A stretch of DNA of 13,749 nt. Origin: Thiomonas sp. (GTDB lineage Bacteria > Pseudomonadota > Gammaproteobacteria > Burkholderiales > Burkholderiaceae). Each line of letters opens with the position of its first letter. Positions within the stretch are counted from its first letter, which is position 1. Of the stretch, positions 1-7,200 are shown piece by piece. Where the stretch lies: the NCBI GenBank assembly GCA_027443745.1, contig DAIAZB010000473.1:1-13749 (forward strand). The letters run 5' to 3'. The notes below the pieces were generated by a model. That model was not told where the DNA came from and searched no databases. It saw only the letters and a list, made by a program, of their open reading frames with translations. Both the position numbers and the translations under genes were made by a program.

Positions 1-469
1 CCCCCGTTTCATTGTTGGCGCCCATTACACTGACCAGCGCCACGTCCGTGTCGATCAACGCATGCGCGGCCCGCAGATCGAGGCGGCCTTCACTGTCCAC
101 CGGGATCAGGTCGACGGGGCATCCGCTGTCGCGCACACGCGTGGCCAACGCCATCATGGATGGGTGTTCAACGGCGGACAGCACCAGCCTGCGGCGCCCG
201 CAATGGGCCCCGCGGCGGCGCGCATTGCGGGCACCGAGCACGGCCATGTGATTGGCCTCCGTGGCGCCGCTGGTGAACACCAGTTCAGTGGGGCCGCAAT
301 CCAGAAAACGTGCAATCCGAGTCCGCGTGTCCGCCAGCACCCGCCGAGCCGCCTGGCCTGGGCCGTGAGCGGACGAGGGGTTGGCCCAGACGCGTTCGAG
401 CACATCGCGCATCTCCTGGAGAACTTCGGCTGCCACCGGGGTGGTTGCGTTGTGGTCAAGATAGATCAT
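1..469 (-). CDS. Cysteine desulfurase (NifS/IscS-like), partial, N-terminal part only
   Basis: A class V aminotransferase-fold, PLP-dependent enzyme that takes sulfur from L-cysteine for Fe-S clusters or other thio-compounds. Visible are the family start MIYLDHNATTP (residues 1-11), the ANPSSAHGPGQAAR segment (29-42), the cofactor-binding loop TSGATEANHMA (66-76), SAVEHPSM with the PLP-stacking His102 (98-105), and VMGANNETG (148-156) at the window edge. The catalytic lysine and the Cys loop would lie beyond the left edge, so activity and subtype (IscS or NifS) cannot be judged. The start at 469 matches the family. In-frame ATGs at 475 and 478 are alternatives, and no strong ribosome binding site decides between them. 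It follows the large GGDEF/EAL gene on the same strand with a gap of about 165 nt that contains a strong hairpin, so it is probably a separate transcript. Confidence 0.9.
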   Translation of the reverse strand, partial: MIYLDHNATTPVAAEVLQEMRDVLERVWANPSSAHGPGQAARRVLADTRTRIARFLDCGPTELVFTSGATEANHMAVLGARNARRRGAHCGRRRLVLSAVEHPSMMALATRVRDSGCPVDLIPVDSEGRLDLRAAHALIDTDVALVSVMGANNETG

Positions 470-554
470 GGGCATCATGCGTCTGGTGTCTGGCCGATCC
501 TCGGGCGCTTGTGCAACTCTCGCAGGTTCAGGTCTGGGACGCGCAAAGCGCTGC

Positions 555-583
555 GGCACCCCCGCTCGCCGAGCGGGGGTGCC
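555..583. terminator. Strong GC-rich hairpin between two minus-strand genes
   Basis: Two perfect 13-nt arms (555-567 and 571-583) enclose a 3-nt loop, GCC. The hairpin lies after the stop codon of the GGDEF/EAL gene and before the desulfurase start. No clear run of T follows on either strand, so it is not a textbook intrinsic terminator. It could be a weak terminator, an RNA-stabilising hairpin or a REP-type element. Confidence 0.5.
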
Positions 584-644
584 CACGCACCTGAACGTGA
601 GGCAGACCAGAATTGAATCGTTGACTGAGTCGTCCGCCAGGGCC

Positions 645-3600
645 TCACGCGTCACCATGTGGCCCTTCCTTCTGGACTTGTGCCACCAACCAGTCCAGTA
701 GTTTGCGGGCTGTGTCGAGGTCGCCGGGATTGGCGTGGACCTGGGCGTGCCACTGGGCGGCGGGGCTGGTGTGGAGGCCGCGCCTGCGTAAGAAGTCCGC
801 CACCGAGTGGGGTGCCAACAATTGTCCCTGCGCTTCGCCGCGCATCCGGAGCCAGGAATAGGCCAGGGCGCCCAGATAGGTCCGGATTCTGAACGGGTTT
901 GCTGGCGCTTGGACGGCGGCGCGCCATGCCACGATTTGATCCGGCGGCATGGGCTTGGCCAAGCCAAAGCCCTGCCCATATTGCGCACCCAGGAGTAACG
1001 CCGCTTCGATCATTCCGGCATCCTCCAATCCCTCGACGACCACATCGCGGCGAAGATCGCGCCCCATCTGGATGATGGTGACCATGATGCCCAAAGTCTC
1101 AAGGGGGTTTTGACGGATGCGCGTGAGAAGTGCCTGATCGATCTTGATGATGTCGAACGACACGCTCGTCAGGCGCAGCAAGCTGCTGTAGCCGGAGCCC
1201 AGGTCATCCATGGCGAGTTTGCAGCCGAGGTGCTTGATCTGGGAGAGGGCTGCATCCTGCGCCCCGCTCTCCAGAGCTTGCGTCTCCAGCAATTCCAGGG
1301 TCAGCCGCTCCGCCCCGATGTTGTGCCGGCGAAGGATGTCCTCGACCCACACCGCACATTCGGCGTCGCGCAGCACGCTGGGTGGCATGTTGACCGCCAA
1401 CCCGATGCGCAGACCTTGTGCATCCCACCGAGTGAGCTGCGCAAGCGCCATGTCCAGCCCCATGCGGAAGAGGAGGCTCAACTCGGTCTCCCCCAGAAGC
1501 GGAAGGAACACACCAGGAGCAATGATCGATCTGTCAGGCAGTTCGAGGCGAGCCAGTGCCTCGACCTTGATCAGCTGGCTGCTGCGCAAATCAACGATGG
1601 GCTGCATGAACATACGCAAGCCGCCCGAAAAAAGCTGTTGCCGCAAGACCTCGGCACGTTCCTGTGTCACGACTGCCACGGGCGCGCTGCAGCGCAACCC
1701 CACCTGTTCCCAGCGCTGCTGGATTCCCCGTGCGATTTGCCGCATCACCGCCGATTCGAACTGACCGGGATAGGCGCCGTAGAGTGCAAGCACGGCGACA
1801 ACATGGTCCGATGCGTCGTTCAGCGGAATGGCGAGCACCGATCGCAGGCCAAACGCCTGCGCCGATTCACGCCAGAAGTCATGGCTGGGGTCGCGTATGT
1901 AAGACGCCAGGCTAACGATCTCACCGCGCCGCCAGGCTTGGGCGATGACGTTGGTGCTGCGCGGGTCAGCCGTGTCGTGGATCACGATCTGGGACTCGCT
2001 GGCGCGAAGGACCGCTGCGATGTCCTCACCTCGCGAGCCGGCGCAGTTCTCGACTGAGAGTGCCCCGAGCGTGTCCGGGCGCATCAGCAGTGCCCCAAGA
2101 ATGCCGGGGAGTTGGGCGAGGGCCGCAAGCTCCAGGGGACGAACATCCGCGAGTAACCGCCCACTCCTCGGGAGCGGGGTCGCCAGGATGCCCAAATAGG
2201 CACCGATGGTCGCGTCACCAATCTGCAATTGCGTTTGAATGTCGTCTTGAAGGCGTCTTTCGGCAACCAGCAAAATCCGGTAGCGTTCCAGCGCTGGCAA
2301 AAAAACTTTGTTCAGGTGTTCCGTCAGCAGTCTTCGGTACAAAGCCATGGAATGGACCAGCAACGCGCTGCTGACGCCAACCAGCGCGTGGGCGCGGCCC
2401 AGACGTTCCGCTGCCTGTTGCACGTCCACCAAGGTCGTGGCAGGTGCGAGCACCAGGCGAAGGTGATTCGCATGCCGTTGTTTGAGCGCTGCCAAGCCCG
2501 TGCTGCCGAGGTTCGCCAGAATGGCCTTCGAATGGGGCTCTCGACCCAGGTCGGCGTAGAACGCATCGATAAAATGTTCTGAAACATGGGCGACATGCGC
2601 ACTGGATTTGTCCAAGAGGACGGCAGCATCCCGGCCGTAAGGATCGAACCCTGTTTCGCGCTCCGGCGCGGTTGAACTCACGCTGGACAGACGCCACCAG
2701 GGTGTGCCGTCTTGCTTGTGCGTCTTGGCCTGGTACATCGCGGCATCGGCCAGACGCATCAGCGCATCGCCATTCTGGGCGTCGGCCGGGAACAGTGCCA
2801 GGCCCATGCTCAGGCCGACCGTTGCCGTCTGTCCCTCGGCAACATTCACCGAGGTTTCCACCGCGTGATGCAGACGCTCGGCAACCCGGGCAAGTTGGGC
2901 TGTCGTCTGGTATGCGTCCAGATCTTCGATCACGACGATGAATTCATCACCTCCAAATCTGGCGAGTTCATCCGACCCGCGCAACTCGGCTCGTAGTCGT
3001 TTGGCCAGTTCCTGGAGAAGCGCGTCACCGGCCTCATGTCCCCAGGTGTCATTGACAGGCTTGAAGTCGTCCAGATCGATCATGCCCACAGCCATGGCGG
3101 TGCCGTTGCGTTGCGCACGTGCGAGGGCCTTGGGTAGATGCGTTTCCAGCGACCTTCGGTTGGGCAGCCCAGTGAGCGTGTCGTGCAGCGCCTCGTGCTC
3201 GATTTGCGCCTGCAGCCGATCCCGTGCGGTCACGTCGACGACGGTCCAGACGGCGAGGGCCTGTTTAACGTCCTGGACTAGACCGCCCGACAGGTCGCAT
3301 GTGATGAGGTTCCCGTCAAAGCGCCGCAGGCGTACGCTCGTCAGCTGGACGGAGCCTTTGGCGTACAGCTCCGGATACAAGGCCTTGATCCGCGCAAACT
3401 CGCTTTCATCGGGGTAGAGGATGCCGGTTGCCTGACCGATCAATGCCGTCTTGTCGGGGTACCCCAGCAGGGTTGCAAATCGCGAGTTGGTATCGACAAT
3501 GCGGGGCCCCCGCGTCAGTGCAATGCCGGCAACCACGTTGTCCAGAAGCACCTCACGCAACAATGCAGCATGGCGTTCGCGCTGCGCAAGGTCGATGCGA

Positions 3601-4958
3601 TCGAGGCCGCTGGAGACATCGGAGGCCAGCCGGTCGAGCAGGGGCTCGGTCCCGCTGCCGAAGAGCCCAGCGCGTGCGCTGTACATCGCAAAAACCCCCC
3701 AAATTCTGCCGCTGCGGCGGATGGGTAGAACGGCTATGGAGCGGATGTTGGAGGGGTTTACAGGTTCGGCGGGATCCGCGGATTGTGGCGAGCCAACCAC
3801 TGGCATGCGCACGCTGCGCCCATCGCGCCAAGCGCGCTCGACGGCCTCCCGAGCCTCCGCCACATCGGGGTAACGGGCTCCCGTGAGTTCGTTCGGACGG
3901 CCCTGGGCCTTGCTCGATGAGGCAAGAACCTCGACGCTTTGCGCGTCCCCTGGCCGTCCGATCCAGGCGAATTTGAGGTTGGCCCGCTTGACGGTGGTCT
4001 GACAAAGGGCCGTGAGAAGGGACAAGTCGTCGTCGGCGCGTGCGATGGCCTGATTGACCTCCGCCAGCATGGCGTTGAATTCCGCCAGCTGGCGTTGGCG
4101 CCTGGCATCGCGTCCGCGTTGGCGAATCTGGCGAAGTACGCTCAGGCTGGCGAGGCCCAAAAGCAGGATGGTTCCCGCCTCGAAGATCCAGCGCATCAGC
4201 GCGCTCTGCCAATAGCGATGCCACACAAGCCCGGATGGCCAACTCGCCTCCACGATCAGCGGATAGCCGGGCACCGCGACTTCGACGGCAGCGGCGGCCG
4301 CCGTCTTTGGGGCGAAGTCTATCCGTCCCTGCTGCCAGACGCCCAGCACGCGATGGCTGCGCACATCCAGAGCGGAGAGTTCCCATGGGCTGTGGAGTAC
4401 GGAAAATCCGAGCAGTCGATCCAGTCGATAGGGAGCGCTGACGACGTACCGGGTCTGGCCTTGCGCATCCTGTACCCGATACTTCATCGCCAGGACGTGC
4501 ACGCCCGCGGGGCCGATGGCTTGGCTTGCCCCCAGCAGAAAATTAGGGTCGGATGCCAGCGGTGTGAGCGATTGTCTGTCGGGGGGTGTCACATGGCGAT
4601 TGTGTTCGGTCGACCACAGGATGGCGCCATCGGGCGCCTCGAGATTGACGGCGTAAAGACCAGGATGCCATGCCATGAGGCGGCGCAGGGATTGCACCGC
4701 TCTGGGGTCCGGTGACGCTGGGTCGGCGTCGGGGCCGTGCAGGGCGACGGCGGCAAACTGCAGCTCGGTGAATCGGGTTTGAAGGCGCGTAGCGATGGCG
4801 TCCGCATCGGTGGATGCCTCGCGCCGGGCTTCTTGGGCGACACGGTCCTTGACCTGGTGGTATTGATTGCACTCGGCCCACAGTCCCCACCCCGTGACCA
4901 GCAGGACGGGCAGAATGAAGCTCAGACCCTGCGCGAGTAGCCGAAGGCGCAAGCGCAT
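645..4958 (-). CDS. Membrane-bound GAF-PAS-GGDEF-globin-GAF-EAL c-di-GMP signalling protein
   Basis: A 1437-residue protein with both c-di-GMP synthesis and degradation domains. Order: TM helix about 10-28; periplasmic sensor about 29-255 (CHASE/Cache-like, type not certain); TM about 257-275; GAF about 290-460; PAS about 466-580; GGDEF about 588-750; globin-like helical domain about 775-925; second GAF about 945-1085; EAL about 1105-1345; helical tail to 1437. The active site RFGGDEF (667-673) is intact, with a product-inhibition I-site R660-G-S-D663 five residues before it. EAL residues are complete: E1133 of EAL, N1190, E1222, D1251-D1252, K1272, E1309, Q1329. The globin-like part has LGRAHALVGV with His857 in the position of the proximal haem ligand of globin-coupled sensors. 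The start at 4958 gives a proper signal-anchor helix; no good Shine-Dalgarno is seen. Both enzyme halves look active, so the net output cannot be read from sequence. Confidence 0.93.
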   Translation of the reverse strand: MRLRLRLLAQGLSFILPVLLVTGWGLWAECNQYHQVKDRVAQEARREASTDADAIATRLQTRFTELQFAAVALHGPDADPASPDPRAVQSLRRLMAWHPGLYAVNLEAPDGAILWSTEHNRHVTPPDRQSLTPLASDPNFLLGASQAIGPAGVHVLAMKYRVQDAQGQTRYVVSAPYRLDRLLGFSVLHSPWELSALDVRSHRVLGVWQQGRIDFAPKTAAAAAVEVAVPGYPLIVEASWPSGLVWHRYWQSALMRWIFEAGTILLLGLASLSVLRQIRQRGRDARRQRQLAEFNAMLAEVNQAIARADDDLSLLTALCQTTVKRANLKFAWIGRPGDAQSVEVLASSSKAQGRPNELTGARYPDVAEAREAVERAWRDGRSVRMPVVGSPQSADPAEPVNPSNIRSIAVLPIRRSGRIWGVFAMYSARAGLFGSGTEPLLDRLASDVSSGLDRIDLAQRERHAALLREVLLDNVVAGIALTRGPRIVDTNSRFATLLGYPDKTALIGQATGILYPDESEFARIKALYPELYAKGSVQLTSVRLRRFDGNLITCDLSGGLVQDVKQALAVWTVVDVTARDRLQAQIEHEALHDTLTGLPNRRSLETHLPKALARAQRNGTAMAVGMIDLDDFKPVNDTWGHEAGDALLQELAKRLRAELRGSDELARFGGDEFIVVIEDLDAYQTTAQLARVAERLHHAVETSVNVAEGQTATVGLSMGLALFPADAQNGDALMRLADAAMYQAKTHKQDGTPWWRLSSVSSTAPERETGFDPYGRDAAVLLDKSSAHVAHVSEHFIDAFYADLGREPHSKAILANLGSTGLAALKQRHANHLRLVLAPATTLVDVQQAAERLGRAHALVGVSSALLVHSMALYRRLLTEHLNKVFLPALERYRILLVAERRLQDDIQTQLQIGDATIGAYLGILATPLPRSGRLLADVRPLELAALAQLPGILGALLMRPDTLGALSVENCAGSRGEDIAAVLRASESQIVIHDTADPRSTNVIAQAWRRGEIVSLASYIRDPSHDFWRESAQAFGLRSVLAIPLNDASDHVVAVLALYGAYPGQFESAVMRQIARGIQQRWEQVGLRCSAPVAVVTQERAEVLRQQLFSGGLRMFMQPIVDLRSSQLIKVEALARLELPDRSIIAPGVFLPLLGETELSLLFRMGLDMALAQLTRWDAQGLRIGLAVNMPPSVLRDAECAVWVEDILRRHNIGAERLTLELLETQALESGAQDAALSQIKHLGCKLAMDDLGSGYSSLLRLTSVSFDIIKIDQALLTRIRQNPLETLGIMVTIIQMGRDLRRDVVVEGLEDAGMIEAALLLGAQYGQGFGLAKPMPPDQIVAWRAAVQAPANPFRIRTYLGALAYSWLRMRGEAQGQLLAPHSVADFLRRRGLHTSPAAQWHAQVHANPGDLDTARKLLDWLVAQVQKEGPHGDA

Positions 4959-4976
4959 GGTCAGGTCTGCCGCGTA

Positions 4977-4990
4977 TTGACTTTGGTCAA
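4977..4990. promoter_or_regulatory. TTGAC-N4-GTCAA palindrome upstream of the large c-di-GMP gene
   Basis: A perfect 5-bp inverted repeat with a 4-nt centre, TTGAC TTTG GTCAA. It has the spacing of Crp/Fnr-family sites (FNR consensus TTGAT-N4-ATCAA), with C/G in place of T/A. It sits only 19-32 nt upstream of the start codon, too close for a usual class II activator position, so a repressor or a chance match is equally possible. Confidence 0.25.
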
Positions 4991-5210
4991 CACAAGGAGC
5001 TGTGGCTCGCGAGGCGCGGGGGAATGCATGCGCCTGGACAACGCGATGCCGTGCTCACCGCGTTTGTGATGCGCCATCCCACATGAAGAGACCGGGCCAT
5101 CGGTCGGTCTCCACAGGGTGCTCCCCGCGCAGACATCGCCGCCTTTCGCGCGAGGCTCGTGCGCTGGCAGCACGGAACCGTGCACAGGAGGAGCGTGGGC
5201 TTGCGCAGCG

Positions 5211-5453
5211 CTAAGCGGACGGTGGCTTGGCATGCCTGACGGGGCGAACGCAGCCGTGAACTAGAGCCAGGATGGCGAAACGGTAAGCAGGATCACGTGC
5301 CATGCGCTCCACGCGGTCGGCCGCTGCCGGCAATGATCGCGGCGTGCCACATTGCAGGATTTCCACAGTTGATAACAAGCGATCTTTAGCCCAGACCTGG
5401 ACGTTGCCGCGAACGTCCCAATGGGCGCAGAAATCCGACATGTCGATGACCAT
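5211..5453 (-). CDS. Small hypothetical protein, doubtful
   Basis: An 80-residue ORF starting MVIDMSDFCAHWDVRGNVQV. The first 45 or so codons show G/C-rich third positions and a normal residue mix, as expected for coding DNA. The C-terminal part (VHGCVRPVRHAKPPSA) is less convincing. I do not recognise the family. It starts 2 nt after the stop of an upstream minus-strand reading frame (5456-5617), which could mean translational coupling, but that frame is interrupted. The Fnr-like palindrome at 5612-5633 lies about 160 nt upstream. It may be the relic of a small two-gene operon or a non-coding shadow. Confidence 0.3.
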   Translation of the reverse strand: MVIDMSDFCAHWDVRGNVQVWAKDRLLSTVEILQCGTPRSLPAAADRVERMARDPAYRFAILALVHGCVRPVRHAKPPSA

Positions 5454-5455
5454 GG

Positions 5456-5617
5456 CTACACCGGAATATTGGGGAGGTCGGCCGCAACGATGGCCACGAA
5501 CTTGGCGACAGAGGCCGCAACCAGAGGCTGCAAGACCAAAGTCGAAGCGTATACGTCATCCTAAAGGATCTCCGGGGCGGAGCGGCCACTGCGGGTGGGG
5601 GCGCATGGCGATTTCAT
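5456..5617 (-). pseudogene. Possible short gene interrupted by an amber codon
   Basis: A minus-strand frame opens with ATG at 5617, inside the palindrome at 5612-5633. It reads 18 codons ending in APEIL, meets TAG at 5561-5563, and continues in the same frame for 34 codons to TAG at 5456-5458. The second half contains VAASVAKFVAIVAADLPNI, a plausible helical segment. It could be a tiny gene broken by one nonsense change (UAG). The second part could also start at an internal TTG. The family is not recognised, and the evidence is only composition and continuity of frame. Confidence 0.2.
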
Positions 5618-5633
5618 GATCCAGATCATGAAA
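5612..5633. promoter_or_regulatory. 22-nt perfect palindrome with Fnr/Crp-type half-sites
   Basis: Arms TTTCATGATC and GATCATGAAA are exact reverse complements with a 2-nt centre. The core TGAT-N4-ATCA has the spacing of an Fnr/Anr site (TTGAT-N4-ATCAA), with one mismatch in each half. It lies upstream of the doubtful minus-strand ORFs ending at 5211 and of nothing intact on the plus strand, so it is a candidate operator whose gene may be lost. A short transcript hairpin is another reading. Confidence 0.45.
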
Positions 5634-5684
5634 AAACGTGGAATTGCTGCTTATGCGACGTATTGGCACAACCCTCGCAAGTCA

Positions 5685-5847
5685 ACCTGCCGCTCAAGCC
5701 TGACCCAAACCAGCCAGCCTCCGCAACCCGGAGAAATTAAACGGCAACGCCCTGCAGACTGATCCACGACCACTTCACCCGACGCATCGCCAAGGGTTTG
5801 TTGTCCGCCACTTCGGTCATTGGGGTTGGCCAAGTTGAGCGGCAGGT
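5685..5847. repeat. 13-bp perfect inverted repeats flanking a non-coding 137-bp segment (possible MITE or IS ends)
   Basis: Position 5685-5697 reads ACCTGCCGCTCAA and 5835-5847 reads its exact reverse complement. The flanks are GTCA on the left and GTCT on the right, similar to a worn 4-bp target duplication. The interior has no convincing ORF and holds a small hairpin (CTCCG CAACC CGGAG, 5719-5733). The surrounding stretch 5634-5963 holds no gene I can support. This may be a miniature element or the two ends of a collapsed insertion sequence; the family is not recognised. Confidence 0.45.
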
Positions 5848-5976
5848 GTCTGGCAGTAAAAAAACCTTGGAGACAATTCGGCGTCGAGCTGAGGTTGGGA
5901 CGGAGCTTCGCTACAGGGCAAAACTCGAGTACGGTCGCTTGTGACCAGGCCGCGGAGCGGCCCAGGAGCACGAGCA

Positions 5977-6442
5977 ATGAAGAAGAGCGAGTTCCCCGAA
6001 GAACATGTTGCATACGCCCTGCGGTTGGCAGAATCGGGTACGCCCGTGGGCGATGTATGCCGTCAAATGGGCATCAGCGAGGCGACCTTTTACGTCTCGA
6101 GGAAGAGATGCGCTGACCTCGGCGTTGCGGCTGTTGCTCCAGCTCACCGAAGAGAACGCACGGCTCAAGCGCATCGTGGCCGATCTCACGCTGGCCAAGC
6201 AGATTCTGCAGAAGGTCATCAAAAAAGATCTGATGCCAGCGCGGAGGAAGGCAATCGCATCGTGGATGCCCGAGCAATTCTAAGTCGGCACTGCGCGCTG
6301 GCGAAGATCATCCGTGCGAACTGCTACTACCGCAGCCGCGCAAAGGATCAGTGGGCGGTGAGGATGCGCATTCGCACGATCGCGAATGCACGGCCAAGGT
6401 CCGGCTACGAACGCATCACCGTGCTTCTGCATCGAGAGGGGT
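5977..6442 (+). pseudogene. IS3-family transposase remnant (orfA plus start of orfB), frameshifted and truncated
   Basis: The ATG at 5977 follows AGGAG at 5964-5968. The first frame gives an OrfA helix-turn-helix with SGTPVGDVCRQMGISEATFY, then loses frame near 6120. The continuation LLLQLTEENARLKRIVADLT, the leucine-zipper part of OrfA, is in the next frame. The orfB start follows in the first frame again, ALAKIIRANCYYRSR up to SGYERITVLLHREG, at about 6440. The DDE catalytic domain is absent because a different transposase fragment begins there. At least two indels plus the truncation mean no product can be made. Confidence 0.85.
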
Positions 6443-6670
6443 GTCGTCAGCATGGCGTCGGATGCCCTGGAGGTCGAGCGCAATCGCATTTAGGTTAAAT
6501 TGGACAAGGATGACCGGATCAAGGTCAAGAAATCTCTGCGCTGGCTGACGCTCAAGCGCCCGAAGTCACTCAGCCCGACGGAGCTTCGCGCGCTCGACGC
6601 AGTGCGTGCGAGCTATCCCGCGCTTGCGCTGGCCTATGACTTCAAGGAGACCTTGCGGCCTCAAGTCTGA
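6443..6670 (+). pseudogene. ISL3-family transposase fragment
   Basis: Frame 2 from 6443 reads MASDALEVERNRI, stops at TAG 6491-6493, then continues VKLDKDDRIKVKKSLRW, LTLKRPKSLSPTELRALDAV and YPALALAYDFKETLR. The pattern of a helical region, then D-x-R-x-K, then W/L-L-K-x-P-x-x-L-(S/T)-x-x-x-x-x-L-D, then A-Y-x-x-K-E resembles the middle of ISL3-type transposases. It lacks both ends. On the left it is joined to the IS3 relic, and on the right the sequence passes into what looks like the left end of the IS30 element (about 6655). The assignment rests on recalled family patterns. Confidence 0.6.
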
Positions 6671-7200
6671 AATGCAACACCTTGCCATCCTGTAAGGTGC
6701 AGTGAATGACAAGAACGACGTACCGACAGCTTCAACCCGGCGAGCGCATGCGGATCGAGATCTGGAAATCCGAGAAGGTGAGCCTGCGGGCCATGGCCCG
6801 CAGGCTGAGCCGCGCGCCCTCGAGCTTGACGCGGGAGCTTGCCCGCAACGCCCAGGCAGACGCCGCCCGCTACGACGCCCTGGCTGCGCAGCGGTCGACG
6901 CGCCGCAGCCGGTCCGGCGGCAACGCTGGCGCCAGACAGCGTGCTGTGGGGTGCCGTGCGCGAGATGCTGGCATGGAAGTGGTCGCCCCAGGAGACCGCC
7001 GCTACGCTCAAGCGAACCTATCCCGCCGATCCCAGCCGACACGTGTCCCACGAGACGATCGACAACGCCATTACGCCCACCCGAAGGGCGAGTTGCGGCG
7101 CGAGCTCATCGCCTGCCTGCGCCAGGGGCGAGCCAAGCGCCTGCAGCGTTCGCGCGGCATCGACCGCCGAGGCCAGATCCCCGACATGGTCAGCATCCAT
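6655..7200 (+). mobile_element. IS30-family element, left end present, right end lost
   Basis: The probable left terminal repeat contains TGAAATGCAACACCTT (6668-6683) shortly before the transposase start. The element appears inserted in the ISL3 fragment. Its 3' two thirds are missing: at about 7200 the sequence changes directly into dadA on the other strand. No right inverted repeat or target duplication can be seen. Confidence 0.6.
6706..7199 (+). pseudogene. IS30-family transposase, two frameshifts and 3' truncation
   Basis: Starts MTRTTYRQLQPGERMRIEIW, an IS30 N-terminus with the HTH part SLRAMARRLSRAPSSLTREL. The frame shifts at about 6920; the second frame carries LAPDSVLWGAVREMLAWKWS and RHVSHETIDNAI. 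A single missing base near 7073 returns to the first frame, PKGELRRELIACLRQGRAKR followed by GIDRRGQIPDMVSIH, and homology stops at about 7199. The DDE active-site region (normally after PGHWEGD) is absent. Full-length relatives are about 320-380 residues; about 165 remain. Confidence 0.9.

Noticed and set aside
1110..2057. A 315-codon plus-strand ORF
   Set aside because: Lies wholly inside the GGDEF/EAL gene on the opposite strand; residue pattern is that of a codon-complement shadow.
3939..4715. A 258-codon plus-strand ORF
   Set aside because: Antisense shadow of the sensor and GAF region of the large gene; no motif of its own.
4961..5233. A 90-codon minus-strand ORF ending 2 nt before the large c-di-GMP gene
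   Set aside because: Rich in His, Pro, Arg and Ser with no domain-like stretch; it looks like an out-of-frame reading of GC-rich intergenic DNA.
5664..5679. TGGCAC-N5-TCGCA, close to a sigma-54 promoter
   Set aside because: One mismatch in the -12 element and no gene downstream on the plus strand before the inverted-repeat segment and IS3 relic; chance match is likely.
5651..6013. A 120-codon minus-strand ORF overlapping the inverted-repeat segment and the IS3 start
   Set aside because: It crosses an IS3 orfA with clear homology and the repeat arms; composition is not gene-like.
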